A stretch of 64,000 nt of DNA from Sternotherus odoratus (taxonomy: Eukaryota; Chordata; Testudines; Kinosternidae): contig JAVMKO010000001.1 in NCBI GenBank assembly GCA_032164245.1, forward strand, positions 248,877,644 to 248,941,643, in the 5' to 3' direction. How positions within the stretch are numbered: position 1 is the stretch's first letter; each line of letters opens with the position of its first letter. Below are positions 11,107 to 23,100 of this stretch, piece after piece. The notes beneath the pieces are model-generated. The model was not told the DNA's origin, ran no database searches, and saw only the letters and a program-made list of their open reading frames with translations. The position numbers and the translations under genes are program-made.

Positions 11107-11445
11107 TCATAATGAATGATGCTGGAGACTCTCCACAGGAACTGCCATTTTATTGACACTACCCAGGAGGAATTCCAGTCTTACGAAACTTAAGACACTA
11201 GAAATACTGTTCAGAATCTGAATGAGCCCTGCATTTCTCAGTCCGTGGGACTTCTGCTGGACAGTATCACTCTTGGAATTGCTGATGTAAGCAAGGCATG
11301 AGTGGTTTTTATTACTGTTGTCTGTCCACATTATCACTTCCAACCATTCTAATACCAATGGAGCACTGCCTGTTGGTAAGAAAACTTGTAGTGTCCAGTA
11401 ATGCTTCTGAGGTATGTAGACAGTAAAGTCTTGTAGAAATGGCAT
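11107..11445 (-). other. Unidentified 112-codon minus-strand ORF
   Basis: An ATG-to-stop frame of 112 codons with unbiased composition (for example MPFLQDFTVYIPQKHYW at its start and FLPTGSAPLVLEWLE further in) lies in AT-rich intronic DNA, where such length is uncommon. I do not recognise the family. It could be a retrocopy fragment, part of an unrecognised transposon, or chance. There is no poly(A) tail or splice context that would decide. Confidence 0.25.
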
Positions 11446-12359
11446 TGTGTAAGCGATATTCCCTGAAATACAGGCACAAGGAGTAAACCCCTATGACGTG
11501 TGGAGAAGAGCATGTTGATGTGTCTTACAGATACCTGAGAGAGTGCCAGACTGGCTAACCCACTTGTGTAGACCTAATTAGTGGTTTAGTCTCCATCACA
11601 AAATGTATGTGCTACGACTGACTTACACCACAACAATATTGCTAGATCTGGTCTGTTGACAAAATTGGTATGAATTATTCAAACTTGGTTAGGCACAGTG
11701 TCTAATTGTTGTACTGTATTTTGGCACAAACCATGTTTGGAGACAGCAGTGTCTCAAACTGATTACAAGCACTGTAGAAATTGTAGGGTTGATGGGGTCT
11801 TAAAGCTTGCAATTTTATTTCTTTTTCTATCAAAGGATTAAAAAGTTCATCACACTGGATAGGCACATGACCTGGATGGGTCAGCTAAGGCCACTAGTAA
11901 TGAAATGTCTTATGTTGGGTTCTGAATGGGGGAAATTCACACCTCTTAGATTTCTTGTTTGACTGTCTACACATTCAGTGACCTATGTGCAATAGAAAAT
12001 ATACCTGTTTTGCTGATATATCTGTACCAGTCCTATCCCCAATGTGTTAGAGTAAGCAGGACTTAGGTGTTCTATGAAAACTTCCTTAGAGCAGAGTTAG
12101 ATCGCACGGTGGTTAAAAATGTCTGCACTCTGTCAGAGAGTTTAATTCTGCTATGCTAGAATACCAGAAAATTAGTAAAAAATTTAATAACATTGATACA
12201 CATCATAGGAGATCTGAAAGATTTACCCCATGTTGAAGAGGATGTCCTAGATCAGGGGTCTCCAAACTACGGCCCGCGGGCCGGATGCGGCCCGCGAGGC
12301 CCTCTCATCCGGCCCGCGGAGATCTTTTTGGCTCCGCGCTGGGGCCTGGAAGCGCCGCG

Positions 12360-12640
12360 CGGGCCGCCGCTGCCGCCAGCCGCGGGGCCGGGAAGCGCCG
12401 CGCGGGCCGCCGCTGCCGCCAGCCGCGGGGCCGGGAAGCGCCGCGCGCTCGGCCGCCGCCGCCAGCCGCGGGGCCGGGAAGCGCCGCGCGCTCGGCCGCC
12501 GCCGCCAGCCGCGGGGCCGGGAAGCGCCGCGCGCTCGGCCGCCGCCGCCAGCCGCGGGGCCGGGAAGCGCCGCGCGCTCGGCCGCCGCCGCCAGCCGCGG
12601 GGCCGGGAAGCGCCGCGCGCTCGGCTGCCGCCGCCAGCCA
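12360..12640. repeat. 43-bp GC-rich minisatellite
   Basis: CTCGGC recurs at 12448, 12491, 12534, 12577 and 12620, exactly 43 bp apart, with almost identical units containing GCCGCGGGGCCGGGAAGCGC. About six units are present. The first two lack the CTCGGCC block and appear to be an older variant. Confidence 0.9.
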
Positions 12641-12769
12641 GGGACGGCTCGGAGCTGGGGCCGGGACGCGCTGCACCGCCACGCAGTTGCAGGGGGCGAA
12701 ACAAGGAGCCACCCACTGCCAGGCGGCGAACCGGTCTGTGGGGAGAGACCGGGTTGAGCAGGTCAGTTG

Positions 12770-13355
12770 GGGGGGGGTGAGAGACCTGGCTGGGTGGGTC
12801 AGTTGGGGGGGGGGGTTGGAGGAAAGGAGGTTTTGGGGGGAGAGACCTGGCTGGGTGGGTCATTTGAGGGGGGAGGTTGGAGGAAAGGAGGTTTTGGGGC
12901 GAGAGACCTGGCTGGGTGGGTCAGTTGGGGGGTGGGTGGGAGGGAAGGAGGTTTTTGGGGTGAGAGACCTGGCTGGGTGGGTCAGTTGGGGGGGTGGGTG
13001 GGAGGGAAGGAGGTTTTGGGGTGAGAGACCTGGCTGGGTGGGTCATTTGAGGGGGGGAGTTGGAGGAAAGGAGGTTTTGGGGTGAGAGACCTGGGTGGGT
13101 CATTTGGGGGGGGGGTTGGAGGAAAGGAGGTTTTGGGGTGAGAGACCTGGCTGGGTGGGTCATTGGGGGGGGGGGTTGGAGGAAAGGAGGTTTTTGGGGT
13201 GAGAGACCTGGCTGGGTGGGTCAGTTGGGGGGTGGGTGGGAGGGAAGGAGGTTTTGGGGTGAGAGACCTGGCTGGGTGGGTCATTTGAGGGGGGGGGTTG
13301 GAGGAAAGGAGGTTTTGGGGGGAGAGACCTGGCTGAGTGGGTCAGTTGGGGGGTT
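12770..13355. repeat. About 60-bp G-rich minisatellite
   Basis: About ten units, each starting near GAGAGACCTGGCTGGGTGGG. Two variants alternate: TCAGTTGGGG followed by GGTGGGTGGGAGGG, and TCATTTGAGG followed by GGTTGGAGGAAAGG. Long G runs give strong strand asymmetry. Confidence 0.9.
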
Positions 13356-13505
13356 GATGTGTAGTGTTCATGTGTAGTGAACAGGTGTTCATGTGTAGTG
13401 TTCATGTGTAGTGAACAGGTGTTCAGGTGTAGTGTTCAGGTGTTCATGTGTAGTGTTCATGTGTTGTGAACAGGTGTTCATGTGTAGTGTTCATGTGTAG
13501 TGTAT
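13355..13505. repeat. GTGTAGTGTTCAT short tandem repeats
   Basis: GTGTAGTGTTCATGTGTAGT and GTGAACAGGTGTTCATGT alternate in imperfect tandem to about 13505. Confidence 0.8.
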
Positions 13506-13680
13506 CAATGTGTTATTAAATAATAACTGAATAAAATAATATTAAATAAATAATTAAAAACAACATCCATGTTTTGATTCTTTTTTATTTGGACCTCGAG
13601 TGTGTTGTCGGCCCCCGAACTGCTATTTGATAGCTAATGCGGCCCTCGGGCTGAAAAGTTTGGAGACCCCTGTCCTAGAT

Positions 13681-15540
13681 GATACAGTACGTTTCACTGT
13701 TAAAATTGAAGTCTCGGACTTCGCTGGATGTATTCTGTAGTTGGTAAGACTGTAGTTGGGCTTACTGAACAGGGCAGTCCGTTCATAAACAGGAGCTGTA
13801 AGTGGCATGGGGTTAAAGAACTAACAGTGCTGACTTAGTTGCATTTATTTTCCAGGCATAGAAATATTAACAAGTTAAATAGAACATGGTTTCTTAAATT
13901 CCTATATAGCGTGGATCAACTCTTGATACAGAGATTGTTGTAAATTACATTCTCTCCCATTTGTGACAAACATCCCAATATTTTACATTGGAAAGAAATA
14001 CTAGGCAAGTATTAATTTCAGTGGTCTTTTAATGTGACTTAGTAGCTGGAAACAAGGAGAGAGAGCATCATATGACCAACCAGCTTTGTGGACTATCAGC
14101 AAATATTTTGTGAAATATATTTGGTCACCACCCACAGTTTGAGAAATGCTGAAGTAGAGCTAATAGCTAGCTTTGCCACGGAGGACAAACTTTAATTAAA
14201 AATAAATGGTAAAAGTTCTTTTCTACAAGCTGTGCTAGGATCACTGATAAGAATTAACAAGTGGACTAAAGTGTTTATGGCAGCGCTATTGGTATTTATT
14301 CCTCCTGCTCAAAGATGTTCCTTTTTAGGATCGCATAGTAAGTAAATATCTATTTACAGCCAAAATGATTGTTTACAAATCAACTTGAATAAGTGGGAAC
14401 TCAGACAAAATAGATAGGACTTGTTGGATAGAGGAAGTTCACTCATTGAGGCTGGCAAGGAAAATAGCCAAGAAGGCTTACTGTAGAGACAAAGTAGGAG
14501 TCTCTGCACTTCCAAGCTTCAGAAGAAGGTTTAGAAAAGACTTCAGCAAGGAAAAGTATGGAAAAATCTGTGCCCTTCTATTCCATTCCAACTACTTTCC
14601 CTTATTTCTGTTTGCACAAGTTGTAAAACTTCTGCCCCGTGTGAGCAGATTTGTCAGCTATGTGTTTAAGGCATAAATTATGGAAAGTTTTCCAGTAGGA
14701 GCCAGAAAATTCTCATAATGGAATACCTAAAAATAAATAAAAACTAGGTTCGTCTTTAAGTAATGTCCCTTTGGATGCTTCACTTCAGGTGTGCATGTGC
14801 CTTTGATTGGAGACTTTTGGTAGCATTGCCTGTTTGATCCTTACCAACGGTACTTAGGACAATGTCAGAATTGAGGGTACTTTGTCCTTTTCAACTGGAT
14901 TGGCCTGAGACAGAGCAAGACTTGAGGTGCCCATTTCTTAAAGTAGTTTAGCTGTCCTGTATAATTTATTGTGGGTGGTAATTTTGCTGAGTTGGTTTAC
15001 TAGTTAATTTAGTTCTGTATGTAGTTTGGGGGACCTTTTTCAAGTTTGTTCGTTCTCACACAGACACGCATACTGTGTTCCTGAGAGGTTGTCATCATCT
15101 TTTCTGAATTCATTTTTCATATTCTGGAATATGCCGAATTTTCCTGGGGTTAAATGATACCTGACTTGGGAGTCTATCCATGTGAGTGACGGCCATTCTA
15201 GCTGTCTTCGCTGCCTGGGGGACATCCATGCTCCTTGTAGTTGTTGAGTTTGTATTGGGTTCAAGAGTAGGTCTAGAAAGAATGGGAAGATAAAGATTAG
15301 ATTTCTCATGATAGTGCTCTTTGCAGTCCTTAATCAGACACATGCCCAATACTACTCCTCCCCGTACAACGGGTCTTTGGCAACAAAAGTGACCCTTCAC
15401 CCTCGGTAGCCCACTCACCTGTTACCCCTGCTGAGGAAAAGATGGGGGGAGAAGGTGAACTGTAAGACAACCCTTCCCCCCACCAAAAAAAAAGCTCTAC
15501 ATCGCTTCACAAAGCAATTCTAGACCCACAGTACCCATCA
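13681..15540. other. Non-coding intronic sequence, nothing recognised
   Basis: AT-rich, with no exon matching NAA16. ORFs of 76-102 codons near 14446 and 15040-15418 have no recognised similarity. Confidence 0.35.
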
Positions 15541-16045
15541 TGAATCAGAGAGGTAGCCGTGTTAGTCTGGAATAGCAGAGGTAACAGAGTCCTGTGGCAC
15601 CTTAAAGACTAACTAAAGTATTGAAGCATAAGCTTTCGTGGGCTAATACCCACTTCGTCGGATGCAAGCAGTGGAAGCATCCAGGGGCAGTTATAAATAA
15701 GTAGGCAAGAACCAGGAAGGAGGTAACAAGGTTAGTCTAATCAGCCTGAACCAGCTTATCTCAAATCAGGGAGGGTGAGGTATTCCTCTAGCAGCTGAAT
15801 TGGAGGTGTGAACCCGGAAAGAGGAGAAGATGTTTTTGTAATTAGCAAGCCATTCAAGATCCTTTGTTCAATCCCAGATTGATTGTGTCAAATTTGCAAA
15901 TGAATTGCAGCTCTGCAGTTTCTCTTTGCAGTCTGGTCTTGCAGTTTTTTTGCTGTAATATGATGACTTTTAAATCTGTAATTGTGTGTCCAGGCAGGTT
16001 GAAGTGTTCTCCTACAGGTTTTTGTATATTGCCATTCCTGATATC
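15541..16045 (-). mobile_element. Penelope-like element, 3' part (GIY-YIG side), decayed
   Basis: The sequence matches the minus-oriented Penelope copy at 26632-27345: the AGTCCTGTGGCACCTTAAAG block, the AGCATAAGCTTTCGTGGGCT block, and an antisense remnant of the endonuclease coding region around 15880-16045. The ORF is broken here. Confidence 0.75.
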
Positions 16046-16062
16046 TGATTTCTGTCTGGATA

Positions 16063-16310
16063 TGTGGACTCTCTACTCAGACCCTATGCCACCAGTACTC
16101 CCAGTTATCTCTTCCTGAGAAAACTGCAATGCATTGGTGACCTTCCAGAAAACACCATCCTAGCCACCATGGATGTAGAGGCTCTCTACACAAACATCCC
16201 ACACAAAGATGGAATATAAGCTGTCCGGAATAGTATCCCCAATGATGCCACAGCACAAGTGGTTGCTGAGCTCTGTGACTTTATCCTCACACACAATTTG
16301 ACTGTTTCAA
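16063..16310 (+). pseudogene. Penelope-like reverse transcriptase fragment, inverted relative to its neighbour
   Basis: On the plus strand the frame reads a Penelope RT segment with ATMDVEALYTNIPHKDG, the characteristic D-x-x-x-LYTNIP motif, followed by NDATAQVVAELCDFIL. An in-frame TAA at about 16217 interrupts it. It abuts the 3' part of a Penelope element that lies on the opposite strand. Confidence 0.75.
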
Positions 16311-16318
16311 GTAAATAC

Positions 16319-19300
16319 TTTCATACCTTAAATGTTCCATCCTTACACTGTGTTGAATTTTGCATCTGTCATCTTGTATTTAATATTCTTCAGACTCTTA
16401 GGTGGAGAAAGTGAGGATTGGACAGTTTTGAAATGCCCTATAAATATTTGAGGCTGTGAAAAATTAAGACTGAAGGTGTAATATAGCAGCATGAGTTCTG
16501 GAGGCAAGTTCTTTCAGTTCTCGAAATCTTGAACAATTTACAGAATTTACAGTTACAGAGGAGGAAGAATTGAAATTGCTAGGACTTTTAAAACCTATTT
16601 TATTTTTAAAACATCTCAAATAAGAATAATAAATGGAGTTACATAATGTCGCTCTTCAGCATCCCATAGAAACCATTTGGCATTATTTGTTCACTGCTAC
16701 AGAAAAAAAAACTTTAAACAGCTAGAACCTTGGGAAAAATCTTGGCTTTAGGGAGTTTGGTGAGAACCAAAAATGCATAAAGTATAGGCTTTTGTTTTGG
16801 GAATAGAAAATTGGTAGACAAGTTCACTCACTTTTCTACAGTGCTGTCTTTAGAGTCCTCTAGATAAGTAATATCTACTTAAGTCTTGTATATACTTTAA
16901 CCTTAACCACTGAAAAATGCAGTTTATCTAAATTACTAAAAACAGTGCAAAATAATTAAATTTTAAACACACAAAACAGTCTTTCTAACCTACAATATCG
17001 GAAGGTAGTGCTTAAAATCTATGCTAAAATGTTAATTGTGCTTATTTTTGAAAATTGTACTGAGGAATATAATATTTAAAACTTCATTTTTGTATTAATA
17101 GGTTTATACTGTAGAAATACTCGTGGTTTTATTTGCTATTCAAAAAAAATTGAAAAGGCATTACTTAGAACTGGTGATCATGGCTGATAAACTAGTATTA
17201 TTTAAGTACTTAAAATGAAATGCTAAGTTATATAGTATGGTAACTTTTAAGCAAGCATCTGACAAAGTGAGTATTAGCCCACGAAAGCTTATGCTTCAAT
17301 ACTTTAGTTAGTCTTTAAGGTGCCACAGGACTCTGTTACCTCTTAACTTTAATATCTCTCTGGGTGACCGGAGGGAAGGCTGTTCTCACTGGAGGGTCCT
17401 CAGTTCTGGAACTGGTTCCACATTTAGCCCAATGAAACCTGCACTTTAAGTTATGGTGGCCTGCTTCTATAACCTTTTTGTCTGAGGAGCACAACTGTCA
17501 AAGAGATGAACATTTCCATCTAAACTATAGGTAACATACTCTTATTTGAGAACTTGGACTGAGTAAAGATTAATCATAGTTGCAGGACATTAACTTTCCC
17601 CTGAAGTAGCAAGTATGCCAAACTGAAAATTGCATTACCTTATTAAATCTGAAGCCCATTATATTAGATATATTCTGTAATATACAATATATTATGTAAA
17701 TGCCAAAATGAATATTGAGTTGGAAATGTTTAGATATATTTTTCTAAATTATGAGTGATGCTGTAAGAAATTAAATACAAGTGGTCAAAGTGTGAGAGAG
17801 ACAAAAGCAAATATTGATTCCCAGTGAATGTATACCCATAGCAAACAAAGCTTACACTTATTTTCATCTAAAGAATCTTTGGAATATTATCTATAAAATA
17901 TCTGATGTACAGAGTAACTTTTTTTTTTGCAGTTTCCCATGAGTTCTTCAAATATTAATCTTGCAAATTTATCATTTAGATTGTTTTTCAGAATTACATT
18001 TCCATTACACTATTTAGAAACAGAGTAGGGAAGTACTTAGCATCCTGTTAGAGGGAGTGCAATTTAGTGAATCTGTGTCACTTTAGGAACCAGACAACTC
18101 TCAGATGGATTCATAAAGCATACTTAATATTTCTGAAGTCAGTTTGAAGATTTAATTCCGCTTGACATAACACTCAAATTAGTAAAGCTTCTTGATCACA
18201 ACAAAAATTATCTGAGTTTTTCAGTAGTTAAATGAGAAGAATTTAAAGTCTCTGAGCACTCCAGATTAGTAATAAAAAGCACTAAGGAAAGGTGGTTGTG
18301 CTGTTTTGTGTAGTGTAGCTATATACCTCAAGCTTGCTGCTTAAGTGGAAACTGGTATTTTCAGTCTTTTAATATTCTCTTAAAAAAGAAAAGGGTTGTA
18401 TAAGGTTTTCTGCCGGTTCTATAAAGGTCCTTTCAACAAATGGAAGTGGGCAGGTCTGAGAGCAATACCAAATATGTTCTCTCCTTTGTTTACTTGCCTA
18501 TGTGGCTCTTCAGCACTTTTTCTCCTTTGTTAAAAGTTAAGTCTATGGAAAAAAAGGGCTAGTATGTAAGTGCTAAGATTTTTATTTTATTTTTTACCAA
18601 AAACATGACTTCTGTTGTGATTTTTTCCAAAACTCTTTTTATGACCATTCATAAATATAACCCCCTTTGAAGAGTTCACAATGGCTACATGGGACATGAT
18701 AGATCCAATGTGAAATAATTTACTTTGAAAAAATGAGATTTGGTATTTCCTGACACATGAAGATAGGTATGATTTACCTAAGATACGCCCTTCTGAACAC
18801 TTCACTTGGTCTTCTAGAGTTACCTTTAGTTTTTGTGTTTTAGTTCTTATACGTTTAAAAGTGTCTTCAAAATGATGCACATTTCTTTAGATTTAAATCT
18901 TGCTAATTTTGCAGGTTTTTTCCAGCATTTATTCTTTTATCTTGGTAATTATTTTGTTTTATATTATGGTCACCAAACACCATTCTATGCATAACAACCC
19001 AGATTTTGCATATTTAGGTGGTGAAAAGCTAATACATTTATGTAACTGGTCCATGGAGTTGTCCCTTTTCATATGTACTGTGCTTTGAGCATGTAATGTA
19101 GTTTTTATGCATATTACAATTGTTTCTGTTCATCTTAATTTCTAGTCTTGTTCCCTTGTGAAGTTGGATACTTGCTAGACTTGAAAGGCAACTTTTAATT
19201 TCAATAAGCCTCCCTACAAAAGAATGAATTGTGCGAAAAGAATTCTAAAGAGTTCAAAAACAGATGTATTGCACTACCAAGTCATCTACTCTAGAAAATA

Positions 19301-20077
19301 ATCTATTGGTTCTTATGATATTACACATAACTACTTACAACAAGTGTATTATTTGTGTCAGGATTGTACAATACAAATTTTGGATTGTAGGCTAAATTTG
19401 CAAGAGACTATTGATTTTGGGTGCTTCAATTTTTGGGTGACCAACTTTAGACATTTAAGGGGGCTGGTTTTCAGAAAGTGCTGCACGTCAACTTCTGAAA
19501 ATCAGGCCTCTTTATTTAGATTTAAAAATCTAAGTCATATTGCCAAGGTTCTAACTGCTCTAACATCATTAATAATTCAATAAAATCCCAGCAGCGTTCA
19601 TGTAGTCATTTCACAGGGACTCAGTCAGAGACCCCTTTCCACCCTTCATCCTTTTGAGAAGCATACTTGTAGCCCTCTTCAGAAACAAATCCTCTTCAAG
19701 TTGTCTCAAGTTGGGTATTCAAAAATTGAAGTACCTAAAATATTTCCTAAGCAGCACTTGGGAGAGGGTGACTAATCAAATACATTTAATTGAGTTTTGA
19801 TTGTTCATTTTCAAGAATATATAGTGTGTGTGTGTGGGGGGGGGAATATAGAACAGCTACCATGGATGAACAAAAGGAGTCTTGTGAAACTGATGAGGAA
19901 CAGAAATTGTTGTTTCTAGAATACACCTGACCAATCCAATATTTTCCCCCCATTAAGTATCTGTTTATTTTAGCGTAGTTCCCTAAATACTGCTTTAGTG
20001 TGTTTTTAGGTGATGTGAACATGAGCCTATTTTCAGCATTTAAGGCAAACCTTTAAATTTATATTTTTCATATATAG
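16319..20077. other. NAA16 intron, AT-rich, few repeats
   Basis: This is mostly unremarkable intronic DNA. It contains a short Penelope terminal fragment at 17256-17341 and a TTTTCAGAAAGTGCTG ... CTTCTGAAAATCAGGCC palindrome near 19465-19512. No upstream NAA16 exon was recognised. Confidence 0.5.
17256..17341 (-). mobile_element. Penelope-like element terminal fragment
   Basis: TTAGCCCACGAAAGCTTATG followed by TTAGTCTTTAAGGTGCCACA: the same terminal module as at 15580-15670, 21251-21349, 26632-26700, 43733-43952 and 58636-58767. Confidence 0.7.
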
Positions 20078-20150
20078 GTAGAAATAATTCAAGAACTTGT
20101 TACTGGTTACGAAGCCTCTCTGAAAACCTGTGACTTTTTTAGTCCATATG
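20078..20150 (+). CDS. NAA16: NAA16 exon (first in window)
   Basis: 73 bp reading [18 protein letters not shown] and then DFFSPY. It follows TATATAG and ends before GTAAGT in phase 1. Confidence 0.92.
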
Positions 20151-23100
20151 GTAAGTTTCAATAGACAGGTATTAAAATTACATTTCAGTTACTAATCCCT
20201 GTATTGACAGTTATCAATAATTGTTGGAGTGCTGCTGCCTTTTGCCAGAGAATAGTTACATCTCTACCTTTTTGCAAATAAAAACAATTTAGCAAATATT
20301 TGCTGAATTTATCCAGTTTTTTTGTGTTTTTCCCCAAATAAAGTCTTCAGCCTTATTGGCCACTGTAATTTTATATCTGTTTTGTTACAGAAAATGGAGA
20401 GAAGGAGCCCCCAACGACACTACTTTGGGTTCGTTATTTCCTGGCACAGCACTTTGACAAACTTGGCCAGTGTTCATTGGCCTTGGAATACATTAATGCT
20501 GCAATTGCAAGCACTCCAACATTAATAGAACTGTTCTATTTAAAAGCAAAAATTTACAAGGTAAAAAAGTTGAATTAAATATCTCTAATTTTAAGCTGAG
20601 AGGTCCCTTACTATTTTGAAATTTTCATAAGATTTGATAGTGTGATTTTCTGGCTCTGGGCATGTTCTGTTTTTTATTTGTCAGTCAGAACATGTAAACA
20701 CACTTTCCAGTTTGCTTATACTATGGAGTAAAGCATCATAATTTGAGTGGTAATTTTGGAAAATCCACAGGAAAAAGACTAAAATCTATCTTTGATATTT
20801 CTAAGGTGCTTATAAATCCTGGTGCCAAAGTACTAATAGCTATAAATGTCTACAGTCAAAAATGTATTTAATAATGAAATATAACTGACTTTTTTTCTCT
20901 TAACAGCATGTAGGTAATCTCAAGGAAGCTGCCAAATGGATGGATGAAGCACAGTCTTTGGATACAGCAGATAGATTCATCAACTCCAAATGTGCAAAAT
21001 ATATGCTCCGAGCAAATATGGTGAAAGATGCAGAGGAAATGTGTTCCAAGTTTACACGGGTAGGAAATCTTGTTTTAAAGAGGGGGTTGGTGGTAGTTTC
21101 ATTTGGAAAAATCACATATCAGATGTAATTATCTGATAACACATCTCTGCCAGAGTAACTGATTTGAGTGACAACAGAAATCTACCCATTAGAGATATTT
21201 GTCCATTGTTAAGGTATGTTTGCCTGTGTAATTATAACTTAATATTAAGAATCAGAGAGGTAGCCTTGTTAGTCTGGAATTGTAGGGTATTAGCCCACGA
21301 AAGCTTATGCTTCAATACTTTAGTTAGTCTTTAAGGTGCCACAGGACTCTTTGAAACTTATTAGTAATAAGCAATTTTCTAGCAGACTATGATGTAGCAC
21401 AGATGTTATTCCAGAAACATGAATACATTGCCACACGTACGTAGCTGTCTTGTCTTGGAAAATTGTCATTGTCAAGCTATGTAACTTGGACTAATTGTTT
21501 TAAGAACAAATCCACTGCATTTCAAATTGTTCATGTTGAATCCAAGTCATTTCAATAAGACTTAGGCTTCTAAGGGCCAGATTTTCAAAGCTGTTTTGGC
21601 ACTTAAAGATGGAGATAGACATCTCTTACTATTGCACTGCTTTTGAAAATCCTAAATGCCTAAACCCATTGATTTAATTTGAAAATGTTAAGCCACTTTT
21701 ATGCACTCCTGAAAACTTAACTTGTAGCCCCCTGCTTATAAAGTCCATGATCTCAGCATTCATGTGAATGTAAAAACTAAGGTTCTCAATACAAAACAGT
21801 TTGCATAGTTCCAGAAACTTAAGCAGCACTTCAAAAATACCATTCTCTTACCTTAATTACTCACCACTTAACAGTTTCCAGAAACTGTAGAAATCCACAG
21901 TACTGGCAACAAACCAGTAAATATACCTGTTGATTTTAACCTAGCAGGTGTGTCTTCTGATTCTGGCAAAGAAAGAATAAACTAATCCTTGAGAAACTTA
22001 AGGATTCTCATAAAAATGAGTCTGATATTTCACTGCCTCTTAATTTGAGAAGAGGGAATTCTCTCTTCTTGTTTGAATTGATCTTGAAAAAATATTGAGA
22101 CTATCCTGCAAAATGAATTGTTTTTCAAGCATATGAATCTGTGCCCATGTGGCTTTGCCGAAGTACCTCTTAAAGCAACAAGGAGGCTGGAAGAAGGATC
22201 AGTTGGAGCAGAAGTGATTTTTTTTCTTTTCAGAATGTCAATAAGTATTTAATAAGGGAGGTTTTGCAGTTATAGCCATTTGTTATTGTATTGCAAATGT
22301 GTTTATAAATGAATGAAATGGTTGTTCAGTAGCAAAAGTCATGTGTGTGAGAGAGGGTAGACAGCAGTTGATTATTGGTTTCACCAGTTATGAATATCTC
22401 CTTTTTAGGAAGGGACATCTGCTATGGAAAATCTAAATGAAATGCAGTGTATGTGGTTCCAGACTGAATGTGCTTCAGCCTATCAGAGACTAGGGAAGCA
22501 TGGTGATGCCTTGAAAAAATGTCATGAAGTGGAAAGGGTAAGTAGGTAAAAAGATTGGCCTGTTCCTATAAAAAAAATTTCATAATGCACTGTAATTGGT
22601 TGCCTCTATCAAATTCAGCATGACATTCTTCACATTTAAAAATCTTGATAGTGCAGTATTTTAGAATGCTATATAATCCACATGTTAACTTAATGGATAA
22701 CAGATCTTGTTTTTTGTTAACGTAATTATTATTTTAAAAGAAACTTAAACAATATCCAATAACCATACATCTTTTTGACATGTTATCTAAAACTGTTCTT
22801 ACAGTTTTGTGCCATCTTTTTTCTATCTGTTGAAAAATGTAAACACTGTTTAAAAAGAAAATAAAATGGGATAGTATTTTCTGATGGACCCTAAACAATA
22901 ATAATAAAAAAAAAAGCTGTTCACATCAATCGGGGGAGATTTGTTTTTTGGGTCAATTAAATTAGCTTTCTTTTAAAAGAGATGAAGGGGCGATTTCTCT
23001 TAGCTACATTTGAATGGTAAATGATTGTCTCTTATTAGATATGTCGGGGTTGCAATAATGTTACTTGTTACTCCACTTCGTATCTAGATGGTAATGAACA

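Larger units (their letters stand above)
12253..13672. mobile_element. hAT MITE carrying three different tandem arrays
   Basis: Perfect 16-bp inverted ends CAGGGGTCTCCAAACT and AGTTTGGAGACCCCTG, with a perfect 8-bp duplication TCCTAGAT at 12245-12252 and 13673-13680. The 1420-bp interior holds a 43-bp GC-rich array (about 12360-12640), an approximately 60-bp G-rich array (about 12770-13355) and a short GTGTAGTGTTCAT-type array (about 13355-13500). No transposase is present. Long ORFs on both strands (up to 266 codons) arise because the arrays lack stops. They are low-complexity and not credible proteins. Confidence 0.92.

Noticed and set aside
12360..13355. Regular spaced repeats considered as CRISPR-like
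   Set aside because: Units are contiguous tandem repeats without unique spacers and lie inside a eukaryotic MITE.
12193..13405. ORFs of 80-266 codons, Gly/Arg/Pro-rich, on both strands
   Set aside because: They lie within the GC-rich arrays of the hAT MITE 12253-13672.
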